A stretch of 64,000 bases of DNA, taken from Lautropia dentalis (GTDB taxonomy: Bacteria > Pseudomonadota > Gammaproteobacteria > Burkholderiales > Burkholderiaceae_E). The position numbers and the translations under genes are program-made. The DNA is taken from the NCBI RefSeq assembly GCF_003892345.1, contig NZ_RRUE01000001.1:124001-188000 (forward strand), given 5' to 3'. The notes below the pieces were generated by a model, which searched no databases, had not been told where the DNA came from, and saw nothing but the letters and a program-made list of their open reading frames with translations. Shown here in pieces: positions 36,815 to 45,177 of the stretch (position 1 is its first letter; the number at the start of each line of letters is the position of its first letter).

Positions 36815-38353
36815 ATGAAACGTACGATACCGGACGGCGAAGGCCGTCAGATTGTGGTGGGGCTTTCGGGCGGGGTCGATTCGGCCGTCAGTGCCTGGCT
36901 GCTGAAGGAGGCCGGCTGGCAGGTCACGGGCCTCTTCATGAAGAACTGGGAAGATGACGACGACAGCGAGTACTGCTCCTCCCGGCAGGACTGGCTGGAT
37001 GCCGCCAGCGTGGCCGATGTCATCGGCATCGACCTGGAGGCCGTCAACTTCGCCGCAGACTACCGGGAAAGGGTGTTCCGGCTCTTTCTGGAGGCCTACG
37101 AGGCCGGCCTCACACCCAACCCCGACGTGCTCTGCAACGCCGAGATCAAGTTCAAGGCGTTTCTGGACCACGCCCTGAAGCTGGGGGCCGAACGCATCGC
37201 CACCGGTCACTATGCCGGCAGCCGCGTGGGGCCCGATGGGCGCGTGCAGCTGTTGCGCGGGGCCGACAGGAACAAGGACCAGAGTTATTTCCTTCATAGG
37301 CTGAATCAATACCAGCTTTCGTCCGTGGTCTTTCCGCTGGCCGGATACACCAAGCCGGAGGTGCGCGAGATCGCCACCCGCATCGGCCTGCCCAACGCCA
37401 CCAAGAAGGATTCCACCGGCATCTGCTTCATCGGCGAGCGGCCGTTTCGCGAGTTCCTGTCGCGCTACCTGCCCACCCAGCCGGGCCCCATCGTCGACGA
37501 CCGGGGCGTGCAGGTGGGCGAGCACGTGGGCCTGTCGTTCTACACGCTGGGTCAGCGCAAGGGCATTGGCATCGGCGGCCGGCGCGACAATGCCGGCGGG
37601 GAACCCTGGTTCGTGGCCGGCAAGGATCTGGCCACCAACACGCTGACCGTCGTGCGTGGCCACGATCATCCATTGCTGCTCACCCGCGAGCTGGTGGGGC
37701 GTGATGTGCACTGGATCGGTGACGCCCCCATCACGGGCAAGCACTACGGCATCAAGGCCCGCTACCGGCAGGAAGATGCCGATGGCTGGCTGGAAGGGGA
37801 TGTACCCCGTGGCTGTGCCGCCGACGGCTTCCGGCCCGGCGCTGCCCGGGGGCGTGGCATGGGGGCCGGCATCGGTATGGGGCAGGGCAGTGTGGTGGGG
37901 CAGGATGACGCCAGTGCCATTGCCCGCGAGGTGGCGGCCAGTCTGGGGGTGCCCGTGCCCACCGGGGCGGCCGGCCAGAATACCGGTGCAGTGCGGGGAC
38001 CCTCGTGGGGGGATGTGCCCGTGTGCGGCGCCGGCGGCATGACGGGGGCGGGCTGGCCTGCGGCCGGCATGCCTGTGGCCGGCATGCCACCCGGGAGGGG
38101 GGCTGGCGTGCCATCAGCGGGGGGCGTCGGCACGCAAGACCCGGTGACGGGGGGGAGCTGGCCGGGGACATCACACGGGGCAGCCGGCGGTGCCTCCCGG
38201 CCGGGAGACCCGGCCGCGTCTGGCGGGCCGCGCATCCAGGTCCATTTCTCCAGCCCGCAGTGGGCCGTCACGCCAGGCCAGTCCGCCGTGTTCTACGACG
38301 GCGAAGTCTGTCTGGGGGGCTGCATCATCGACCGGAAACCTGCCCGCGCCTGA
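36815..38353 (+). CDS. mnmA: tRNA-specific 2-thiouridylase MnmA with a ~145-residue insert
   Basis: MnmA thiolates U34 of tRNA Lys/Glu/Gln. The PP-loop SGGVDS (18-23), catalytic C107 ([12 protein letters not shown]) and C204 ([10 protein letters not shown]) are present, as are [18 protein letters not shown] and [11 protein letters not shown]. At 512 aa it exceeds E. coli MnmA (about 368) by ~145 residues. The excess is a Gly/Ala/Pro/Val-rich stretch at about 328-472, inside the C-terminal beta-barrel domain. Conserved sequence resumes at [27 protein letters not shown]. The frame is uninterrupted, so the gene is probably functional. It is divergent from pntAA. Confidence 0.96.
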   Translation: MKRTIPDGEGRQIVVGLSGGVDSAVSAWLLKEAGWQVTGLFMKNWEDDDDSEYCSSRQDWLDAASVADVIGIDLEAVNFAADYRERVFRLFLEAYEAGLTPNPDVLCNAEIKFKAFLDHALKLGAERIATGHYAGSRVGPDGRVQLLRGADRNKDQSYFLHRLNQYQLSSVVFPLAGYTKPEVREIATRIGLPNATKKDSTGICFIGERPFREFLSRYLPTQPGPIVDDRGVQVGEHVGLSFYTLGQRKGIGIGGRRDNAGGEPWFVAGKDLATNTLTVVRGHDHPLLLTRELVGRDVHWIGDAPITGKHYGIKARYRQEDADGWLEGDVPRGCAADGFRPGAARGRGMGAGIGMGQGSVVGQDDASAIAREVAASLGVPVPTGAAGQNTGAVRGPSWGDVPVCGAGGMTGAGWPAAGMPVAGMPPGRGAGVPSAGGVGTQDPVTGGSWPGTSHGAAGGASRPGDPAASGGPRIQVHFSSPQWAVTPGQSAVFYDGEVCLGGCIIDRKPARA

Positions 38354-38446
38354 CCGCCTGCACCCTCCGCTCGTCCGCGCGTGCTGGCGGCCCTGTACGT
38401 CCTGCCCAACAATCCGGGGCATATGGACACTCCGGGTACACGACAC

Positions 38447-39256
38447 ATGGCAACTACCACGCCGGCCCCTGCCGCAAGGGCCCAGGCCGGCGCGCGCTCG
38501 CGACCAGAAATGGCGCGGCGTCAGCGTCGCCGGCTGTTGCAGATCATTGCCATGGCATTTTCCGGGCTGCTGCTCGGCAGGCCCGCCCATGCCAATACCA
38601 CCCGACGCCAGCTGGGGCCCCTCTCCCAGGGGCAGCGCATGCTGATTATCGAGTTTCTGGAGGCACAGGCCACCCTGCTGTCCACCTACGTGCTGGCCGG
38701 CATCGATGACGGCGCCGACCGCTATCGCAGCACGCTGGAGAGCCAGCGCCGCAATGCCGACCTGCTGCTGGGGCGTGTCAAGCGCGAGCTGTTCGCGCGC
38801 ATCGAGCGTTCCGACATGACGGCCATCGAAGCCCGCTGGCACACCGTGTCCGACGCTGCCCGCACCCAGCCCACGCTGGACATCGCCCGCCTGATGCTGC
38901 CGATGGCGCAGGAAGTGGCCGCGCCGCTGGGCAACCTGCTGCCGGCGGTCGACACCCAGAGCCTGGGCGGCATGGAAGGGCGCGCGCGCCGTCGTCTGCT
39001 GATGTGCCAGCTGATGCTGGACGGCCTCAGCGCCTGCTGGGGGCGTGACCTGGCCCAGTGGGATCTGATGGAGGCACGCCGCGGTCTGCTCGATACCTGG
39101 CTCAATGCCGTGGCCCAGCAGGGCACCGACGGCGTGCGCCTGATGGCGCAGTGGAACCTCTTTGCCAGCGCGCTGCCGCTGCACAACGCGCGCTGCCTGC
39201 CTGGGGCGGCGCAGACCCTGCAGATGGTGGGGGAGCGGCTGTACAAGCTGCTCTAG
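38447..39256 (+). CDS. Secreted or periplasmic helical protein of unknown function
   Basis: From ATG 38447 (269 aa; starts at 38423 and 38510 are also possible) the product has a very basic n-region RRQRRRLLQ, a hydrophobic core IIAMAFSGLLLG and a cleavage-like PAHA. This is a signal peptide with some Tat flavour. The mature part is helical: GQRMLIIEFLEAQATLLSTYVLAGIDDGADRYRSTLESQRRNADLLLGRVKREL resembles the PilJ-type/nitrate-sensor-like helical domain, a weak similarity only. No catalytic motif is seen. It stands between mnmA and purB. Confidence 0.6.
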   Translation: MATTTPAPAARAQAGARSRPEMARRQRRRLLQIIAMAFSGLLLGRPAHANTTRRQLGPLSQGQRMLIIEFLEAQATLLSTYVLAGIDDGADRYRSTLESQRRNADLLLGRVKRELFARIERSDMTAIEARWHTVSDAARTQPTLDIARLMLPMAQEVAAPLGNLLPAVDTQSLGGMEGRARRRLLMCQLMLDGLSACWGRDLAQWDLMEARRGLLDTWLNAVAQQGTDGVRLMAQWNLFASALPLHNARCLPGAAQTLQMVGERLYKLL

Positions 39257-39401
39257 CGCGTGTTGGGGGGCGTTTGTCCCGCGAAACACACGTACGGCAT
39301 GCAGGGCAAGGCGGCCATCCTGTTGAAGGACGGTAGTGGCGATACGCCTGCATGAGGCGGTGCCAGGGGGCGATCCGTATTCCGGGGCAGGGTGGCCCTG
39401 A

Positions 39402-40850
<1,449 letters not shown>

Positions 40851-40891
40851 TGTGCCATGATGTCCGGTAATGCGTGACGGGAGGAAGCTGC

Positions 40892-41317
40892 ATGGCGCTG
40901 GAATTCCTGATGGAAATCATCGTGGGGACGGTGGTAGAGATCGGAATCGATGAATACCCGAAGTACGCTGCGCGGCGCCGTCATTCCGCATGGCGCGTGC
41001 TGCTGACCTCGTTCCTGGTTCTGCTGGCGCTGTTCACGATTCTCATGCTGCTTCCCATCGGCCTCGAACGCAGCTGGGCCGACCGCATGCATTTCGTTCT
41101 CGTTGTGTCCACCATCGGGGCCATCGGCATGACCCTGGCGTACGGGCTGTATCGCTGGGTTGCGGTGCGCAAGGCGCGTAAACAGGCGCAGGCAGAACGC
41201 GCGGAAGCAGAACACGTGCAGGCGGGACATGTGCAGGGAGAATACGTGCAGGGAGAACGCGCGCGGGCAGAACACGGGCAGGCAGAACGCGGAGCCGGCA
41301 TTGTGGACAGGGACTGA
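40892..41317 (+). CDS. Small membrane protein with pentapeptide-repeat tail
   Basis: ATG 40892 has a strong Shine-Dalgarno (GGGAGGAAG). The 141-aa product has two transmembrane segments (VLLTSFLVLLALFTILMLLPI and FVLVVSTIGAIGMTLAYGLYRWV). A charged tail follows, built from about six 5-residue repeats of the type E-H-V-Q-A (AEHVQAGHVQGEYVQGERARAEHGQ). The tail probably lies in the cytoplasm and could form a coiled coil. No family recognised. Confidence 0.6.
   Translation: MALEFLMEIIVGTVVEIGIDEYPKYAARRRHSAWRVLLTSFLVLLALFTILMLLPIGLERSWADRMHFVLVVSTIGAIGMTLAYGLYRWVAVRKARKQAQAERAEAEHVQAGHVQGEYVQGERARAEHGQAERGAGIVDRD
41195..41284 (+). repeat. 15-bp in-frame tandem repeat (6 copies)
   Basis: Units start at 41195, 41210, 41225, 41240, 41255 and 41270, each resembling GAACACGTGCAGGCA. 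They encode the pentapeptide tail of the membrane protein, and copy changes would not shift the frame. Confidence 0.88.
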
Positions 41318-41506
41318 CCCGGACGAAACGGTTTTTGTGTCGCAGGGGAGGGGCACGACTCCCGGCCAGCCGCATGCGGTGGAGAAGGTGGTCTTGCGAG
41401 ACAAGGCGTGTGAACCAGCAGGCTTCCCCACGTGTCGTGGATGCGGCCCAGGCTGCGTTCACACGATATCCCGGGTGCGATATGCGGGCTTTTGCTCGAA
41501 GATACA

Positions 41507-41535
41507 GATAATTGCGCATAATTTAACGAATTATC
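41507..41535. promoter_or_regulatory. AT-rich site with three ATAATT half-sites
   Basis: GATAATT (41507-41513), ATAATT (41518-41523) and AATTATC (41529-41535) lie about one helical turn apart in otherwise GC-rich DNA, 24 bases before a small gene. It looks like an operator or an UP/-10 region. Confidence 0.45.
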
Positions 41536-41558
41536 GAAAAGAGAAGGGGGAAACGTCC

Positions 41559-41828
41559 GTGCTCATGATCGCAACCGCCCTCAGCAGTGTCCTGATCGTG
41601 CTGCTGGCCAGAGTGGCCATGGGGAAGGCCGCGTGGAGCTGGCCCTGTGCCGCCGTGGTGTTCATCGTTTCCGCTGCCTGTCTGGCGGGTGCTTTCCTGC
41701 TCGATGACCAGCCGGTCGAAGGGGCCGCCCTGAAAGGTGTCGTGATCGGACTGATCAATGTGGTCCTGTTCTTCGTGCTGAAAGGGGTGTTCCAGAAGAC
41801 GGTCGCCCGCCAGCAGGACGGACCCTGA
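41559..41828 (+). CDS. Small hydrophobic protein, function unknown
   Basis: GTG 41559 (or ATG 41565) follows AGAAGGGGG by about 8 bases. The ~89-aa product consists of three short hydrophobic segments (TALSSVLIVLLARVAMG, SWPCAAVVFIVSAACLAGAFLLD and GVVIGLINVVLFFVLKGVFQK) and a polar end. No homologue is recognised. An AT-rich, palindrome-bearing promoter region directly upstream supports it as a real gene. Confidence 0.55.
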   Translation: MLMIATALSSVLIVLLARVAMGKAAWSWPCAAVVFIVSAACLAGAFLLDDQPVEGAALKGVVIGLINVVLFFVLKGVFQKTVARQQDGP

Positions 41829-41987
41829 CATCGAATACCGTCCGCCTCTGCGCAGTGTGCCCTGCGTCCTGCGTCCGCCCTGTGCCCTGTCCGCTGTCAG
41901 CACACGACTGGGGGCCGGCGCGGGGGACGACGCGGTTCGTCACACACTCCAGCAATATCCAGCAACCCTGACCAAGGAGATCCCTGC

Positions 41988-42548
41988 ATGAATATATTCG
42001 TTCCCAGTGCAAAACTCGTCGTCCTGAAGGAACTGCCGTTCAGCGATTATGCATTTCCACGCTGGCAGTCCTATGCGTCCATCGCACTGGTGGCTTTGCT
42101 GTCGGCCATTTCTGCCACGCTGGCACCGCAGATGCATGGCCTTCCCCTGATGTCGTTCTGGGTTCTTTTGGGCTCGAACTTCCTTTCCACCTGGGTGCTC
42201 TTTCTGATGGCGATGTTCATCCTGCGCTGGTGGATGAAGCGGGGTGACCGCTGGGATGGCGAGGGCGATATGTTCAACCTGATTGCGGCGTCCTGGCTGG
42301 TGATCGATCTGATCGTCTATGCAGCGTCGATGCTCGGCGCGCCGGGCTTCATCGTCATGCCGCTGTCCATCTATACGATATGGGTCGCCGGCAACGCCCT
42401 TTCCGGGGCCATTCCCAAGGCTTCGCTGGGTTATTCCATCGTCGGCGTGATACTGGCCATCATCCCCGGGGCGCTGATCGGTGCCGCGGTGGGCATCATG
42501 CTGGTCAAGATGGGCTACCTGCCCATGCCGGCCGCCCCTGCGGGCTGA
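41988..42548 (+). CDS. Membrane protein, first copy of a tandem pair
   Basis: ATG 41988 has AAGGAG 9 bases upstream. The 186-aa product begins with a 28-residue segment identical to the next gene (MNIFVPSAKLVVLKELPFSD and following). It then has four to five transmembrane helices, the cytoplasmic loop WWMKRGDRWDGEGDMFNLIAASW and AGNALSGAIPKASLGYSIVGV. Together with the copy at 42717 and the protein at 9311 it defines a small paralogous family, perhaps Yip1-like. Function unknown. Confidence 0.72.
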   Translation: MNIFVPSAKLVVLKELPFSDYAFPRWQSYASIALVALLSAISATLAPQMHGLPLMSFWVLLGSNFLSTWVLFLMAMFILRWWMKRGDRWDGEGDMFNLIAASWLVIDLIVYAASMLGAPGFIVMPLSIYTIWVAGNALSGAIPKASLGYSIVGVILAIIPGALIGAAVGIMLVKMGYLPMPAAPAG

Positions 42549-42587
42549 GCAATGCCGGCTGGTCCTGCGGGCTGAGCGCACAACGAT

Positions 42588-42630
42588 CCTCTGCAAAAGT
42601 CTGCGAGCGCTCTGGACCCAGGATCGGGAT
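42588..42630 (+). repeat. Dispersed 43-bp element, copy A
   Basis: Contains CTGCAAAAGTCTGCGAGCGC. An inverted copy at 44511-44553 matches at about 38 of 43 positions. It lies between the two tandem membrane genes. Confidence 0.8.
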
Positions 42631-42659
42631 GGCATGGTTCTGCTGGCCACGCCAACGCG

Positions 42660-42703
42660 GATCGTCAGAGAAGGATCCATCAGAGAAAGATCGTCAGAGA
42701 AAA
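42660..42703 (+). repeat. 14-15-bp tandem repeats before the second tandem membrane gene
   Basis: Three units of the type GAT(C)GTCAGAGAA (42660, 42674 and 42689) run directly into the Shine-Dalgarno AAGGAG of the gene at 42717. Confidence 0.75.
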
Positions 42704-42716
42704 AGGAGACCCCTGC

Positions 42717-43289
42717 ATGAACATTTTCGTTCCCAGCGCAAAACTCGTCGTCCTGAAGGAACTGCCGTTCAGCGATTATGCGTTTCCGCGCTGGCAGTCC
42801 AACGCGGCCATCCTCCTGCTGGGGATCCTCTCCGGCGTCCTGCAGGTGCTGATGCCGTTGCGACCCGGTGCGCCCATGTTTCCATCGTGGTATGTCATCG
42901 GGTCGAGCATCCTCATCATGTGGGCTGGCTATCTGGTGGTGGTGCGTGTCCTGCGTGGGTGGCTGAAGCGGGGTGATCGCTGGGATGGCGAAGGCGACCT
43001 GTTCAACCTGGTTGCAGCGGCGTGGTTCCTGATCCACACCATTTCCTTCCTGCTCGCCCTGTCCGGCGCACAGCCGTACATCGTCACACCGTTGTGGATC
43101 TACTCCCTCTGGGTGGCGGGCAATGCTCTGTCCGGAGCCATTCCGAAAGCCTCTCTGGGCTATTCCATCGTTGGCATCCTGCTGGGAACCCTGGCCAGCG
43201 TGCTCCTTGGCGCCCTGATCGGCGGGGTGGGCGGTGCCCTGCTGGCCATACTGGGCCTGGTCCAGGTGCCGCACGGCGCGGCGGGCTGA
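42717..43289 (+). CDS. Membrane protein, second copy of a tandem pair
   Basis: The 190-aa product shares its first 28 residues exactly with the preceding gene, then diverges (AAILLLGILSGVLQVL). The shared middle and end reappear as WLKRGDRWDGEGDLFNLVAAAW and WVAGNALSGAIPKASLGYSIVGILLG. The abrupt identity of the 5' ends against looser similarity elsewhere suggests partial gene conversion after duplication. Four to five helices; function unknown. Initiation signal AAAGGAG sits at the end of a small repeat array. Confidence 0.72.
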   Translation: MNIFVPSAKLVVLKELPFSDYAFPRWQSNAAILLLGILSGVLQVLMPLRPGAPMFPSWYVIGSSILIMWAGYLVVVRVLRGWLKRGDRWDGEGDLFNLVAAAWFLIHTISFLLALSGAQPYIVTPLWIYSLWVAGNALSGAIPKASLGYSIVGILLGTLASVLLGALIGGVGGALLAILGLVQVPHGAAG

Positions 43290-43501
43290 TCACAGCAGGC
43301 CAACCCTGCAGGCTGCCCCCTGTGGACTGATCGGGAGGATGCCACATCGGTTTCCGGCGTGGAGCTTGGTGCGCAGGACGGATGAGTTCATGATGCGCCC
43401 TGGTGGCCGGTACGCTTCCTGCATGGATTGCCAATCTTTGCCAAACGGGCTAAGCTTGCGCCCATCCACGACCGCCCATCCACCACGCCGGAGGCTTGCC
43501 C

Positions 43502-43762
43502 ATGGTCACAATGAACATCTCCCTGTCCGACGCACTGAAGAACTTTGTGGACGAGCAGGTCTCGCAGGGTGGCTACGTGTCCAGCAGCGAGTATGTCCGC
43601 GACCTGCTTCGCAGGGAGCAGGGGCGCCTGCAGCTGCGGAGCATGCTGCTCGATGGCATCAACAGTGGGCCGGCAGGGGTGGCGGATGACGCCTATTTCG
43701 ATGATCTGAAACAGAAGGTACGGAAGGCTGCCCGCAGGCGCTGTGAAGCAACGGTGGAATGA
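43502..43762 (+). CDS. parD: ParD-family antitoxin
   Basis: The 86-aa product has MNISLSDALKNFVDEQVSQGGYVSSSEYVRDLLRREQ, the ribbon-helix-helix DNA-binding part of ParD. The C-terminal stretch (DDAYFDDLKQKVRKAARRR) should bind ParE. ATG 43502 lies 9 bases after GGAGG; a TTG six bases earlier is too close to it. The stop overlaps parE by ATGA. It should neutralise ParE and repress the operon. Confidence 0.92.
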   Translation: MVTMNISLSDALKNFVDEQVSQGGYVSSSEYVRDLLRREQGRLQLRSMLLDGINSGPAGVADDAYFDDLKQKVRKAARRRCEATVE

Positions 43763-44085
43763 CTGTCGTGAAGTACAAGGTCATTGAAGACAGCGTCCGG
43801 GCACGTCAGGATGTCGAGCGTATCGTTGCCGACTATCTGGAGCAGGATGCAGAACGGGCGGGGCTGCATTTTGCCGAGGCGCTTCAGAAGGCCTATCGGC
43901 ACATCGCCCGGTTCCCTGGTACCGGTTCATCCCGCTACGAGCATGTGCTTCAACTACCGGGGCTGAAATTCTGGCGAGTGCCCGGTTATCCGCATCTGGT
44001 GTTCTACGTCGAGCATCCAGAGCAGATCTCCGTTCTGCGTGTCCTGCATGGTCAGCGCGACATTCCTGCTTTCCTCACTGAATGA
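43759..44085 (+). CDS. parE: ParE-family toxin
   Basis: The 108-aa protein has the RelE/ParE fold: ARQDVERIVADYLEQDAERAGLHFAEALQKAYRHIARFPGTGSSRYEH, then LKFWRVPGYPHLVFYVEHPEQISVLRVLHGQRDIPAFL. ParE toxins of this class poison DNA gyrase. It overlaps parD upstream and a rhodanese-like gene downstream, each by an ATGA, so three genes are coupled. Confidence 0.92.
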   Translation: MTVVKYKVIEDSVRARQDVERIVADYLEQDAERAGLHFAEALQKAYRHIARFPGTGSSRYEHVLQLPGLKFWRVPGYPHLVFYVEHPEQISVLRVLHGQRDIPAFLTE

Positions 44086-44507
44086 CATTGCACGCCACCC
44101 TCCCCGAAACCGACGCCTGGGAACTCTTCTGGGCCATCAAGCAGGGCAAGCCCGTCAAGGTGGTGGACGGCCGTTCACCCGAAGCCTTTGCCCGTGAGCA
44201 TATCCCCGGCGCCCTGAACCTGCCGCTGGTTGCCTCGGGCGCAGATGCCGCAACGGCGGATGCCGGCTGCGTCGTCCAGACCACCAGCCTGTCCTCGCTG
44301 TCTCCCGATGTCCTCTACGTCTGCTGCGACGATGGCATAGACGGCGACGTGGCCGAACGGACCGCCTGCCGCCTGCAGGCCGCCGGCCTGAAGGTGCAGA
44401 TACTGGTGGGCGGCATCGACTGGTGGCGGCGCGACGGCTATTCCACCGAGGGCGAGAACGCCCAGACGGGTACCCGGGTGGGCTGCGGCTGCGGCCGGCG
44501 GGGGTAA
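44082..44507 (+). CDS. Rhodanese-like domain protein coupled to parDE
   Basis: The 141-aa single-domain protein has the rhodanese start KPVKVVDGRSPEAFAREHIPGALNLPL and a candidate active-site cysteine in YVCCDDGIDGDVAERTACRLQAAGLKVQILVGGIDWWRRDGY. It may handle protein-bound or small persulfides. Its ATG overlaps the parE stop by 4 bases, an unusual partner for a toxin-antitoxin operon. The C-terminus is Gly/Cys-rich (VGCGCGRRG). Confidence 0.82.
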   Translation: MTLHATLPETDAWELFWAIKQGKPVKVVDGRSPEAFAREHIPGALNLPLVASGADAATADAGCVVQTTSLSSLSPDVLYVCCDDGIDGDVAERTACRLQAAGLKVQILVGGIDWWRRDGYSTEGENAQTGTRVGCGCGRRG

Positions 44508-44510
44508 CTC

Positions 44511-44553
44511 ACCCCGACCCTGGCTCCAAAGCGCTCGCAGACTTTTGCAGGGG
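44511..44553 (-). repeat. Dispersed 43-bp element, copy B
   Basis: Inverted copy of 42588-42630 with about five mismatches, lying 4 bases after the rhodanese-like gene. Confidence 0.8.
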
Positions 44554-44585
44554 CTTTCATGTATCCGTATGAGATCGTGCATTTA

Positions 44586-44622
44586 TTTGATTTCAATAAC
44601 AAGATACATTATCAAAATCAAA
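44586..44622. promoter_or_regulatory. AT-rich dyad upstream of the HTHP gene
   Basis: TTTGATTT (44586-44593) and AAATCAAA (44615-44622) form a perfect 8-bp dyad. TTGATTTCAATAAC inside it resembles an FNR/Anr box at 8 of 10 positions. It lies in a ~110-bp AT-rich island. Confidence 0.4.
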
Positions 44623-44712
44623 GACAATAATGTGTACCAGATCCACGTGCTGAAGAAATCCCGGTGTTTTTGGAAAATACCGTTATATCTTCCGCCGTCC
44701 GTTCCATTCCCC

Positions 44713-44742
44713 TTGATCAGCCCGTAGCTGTCTTCCTAAAAT
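44713..44742 (+). promoter_or_regulatory. Sigma-70-type promoter of the HTHP gene
   Basis: TTGATC and TAAAAT with an 18-base spacer, 80 bases ahead of the start codon. The leader that follows can fold around GAGCC/GGCTC. Confidence 0.5.
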
Positions 44743-44821
44743 GCGCCTCCTCCCGCCCCGGGAGCCTTCGTGGGTTTTCGCGGCGGGCTCTTTCATTTAC
44801 CGGAACCGAACGGAGAAAACC

Positions 44822-45046
44822 ATGGAAGCCTGGCTGCCCAGCCTCATCACCGCCACCCCGCAAGAGGGGTATGAACTGGCCATCAAACTGTCGCGCATGG
44901 CCGTCAAGTACACCCAGCCCAGCGCCGAAGTGCGCGCCCAGCTGCGCCCCGTGTACGAAAAGGATGCCGACAGCCTGACCGCCGTGTCGCAGGTGGTTGC
45001 CATCAACTTCCAGACCGTGGCCGCTGCCAACAACTACTGGAAGTGA
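44822..45046 (+). CDS. Hexameric tyrosine-coordinated heme protein (HTHP family)
   Basis: The 74-aa product MEAWLPSLITATPQEGYELA...VAINFQTVAAANNYWK matches my knowledge of the HTHP family: short helical subunits that form a ring of six, each binding heme through a tyrosine, with peroxidase/catalase-like activity. Y45 (LRPVYEKDAD) occupies the position of the heme-binding Tyr45 of the characterised protein, and the AANNYW end is conserved. ATG 44822 fits the family length. It has its own promoter and stands alone, next to an AT-rich dyad that may be redox-regulated. Confidence 0.85.
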   Translation: MEAWLPSLITATPQEGYELAIKLSRMAVKYTQPSAEVRAQLRPVYEKDADSLTAVSQVVAINFQTVAAANNYWK

Positions 45047-45177
45047 TGCCCGCCTCCAACGCCACCTCTGTGCGCATGTATCCAAAATGTGACGCCATAT
45101 AGGCTACAGACATTGCATTGCAAGAAAGTGTGAAGCATGCTGCGGGTGATGAGGGTCTGAACGACAGGAGCATCACC

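Noticed and set aside
36758-37744. Extension of the pntAA frame to 702 codons
   Set aside because: It is antisense to mnmA; the conserved transhydrogenase N-terminus starts at 36757.
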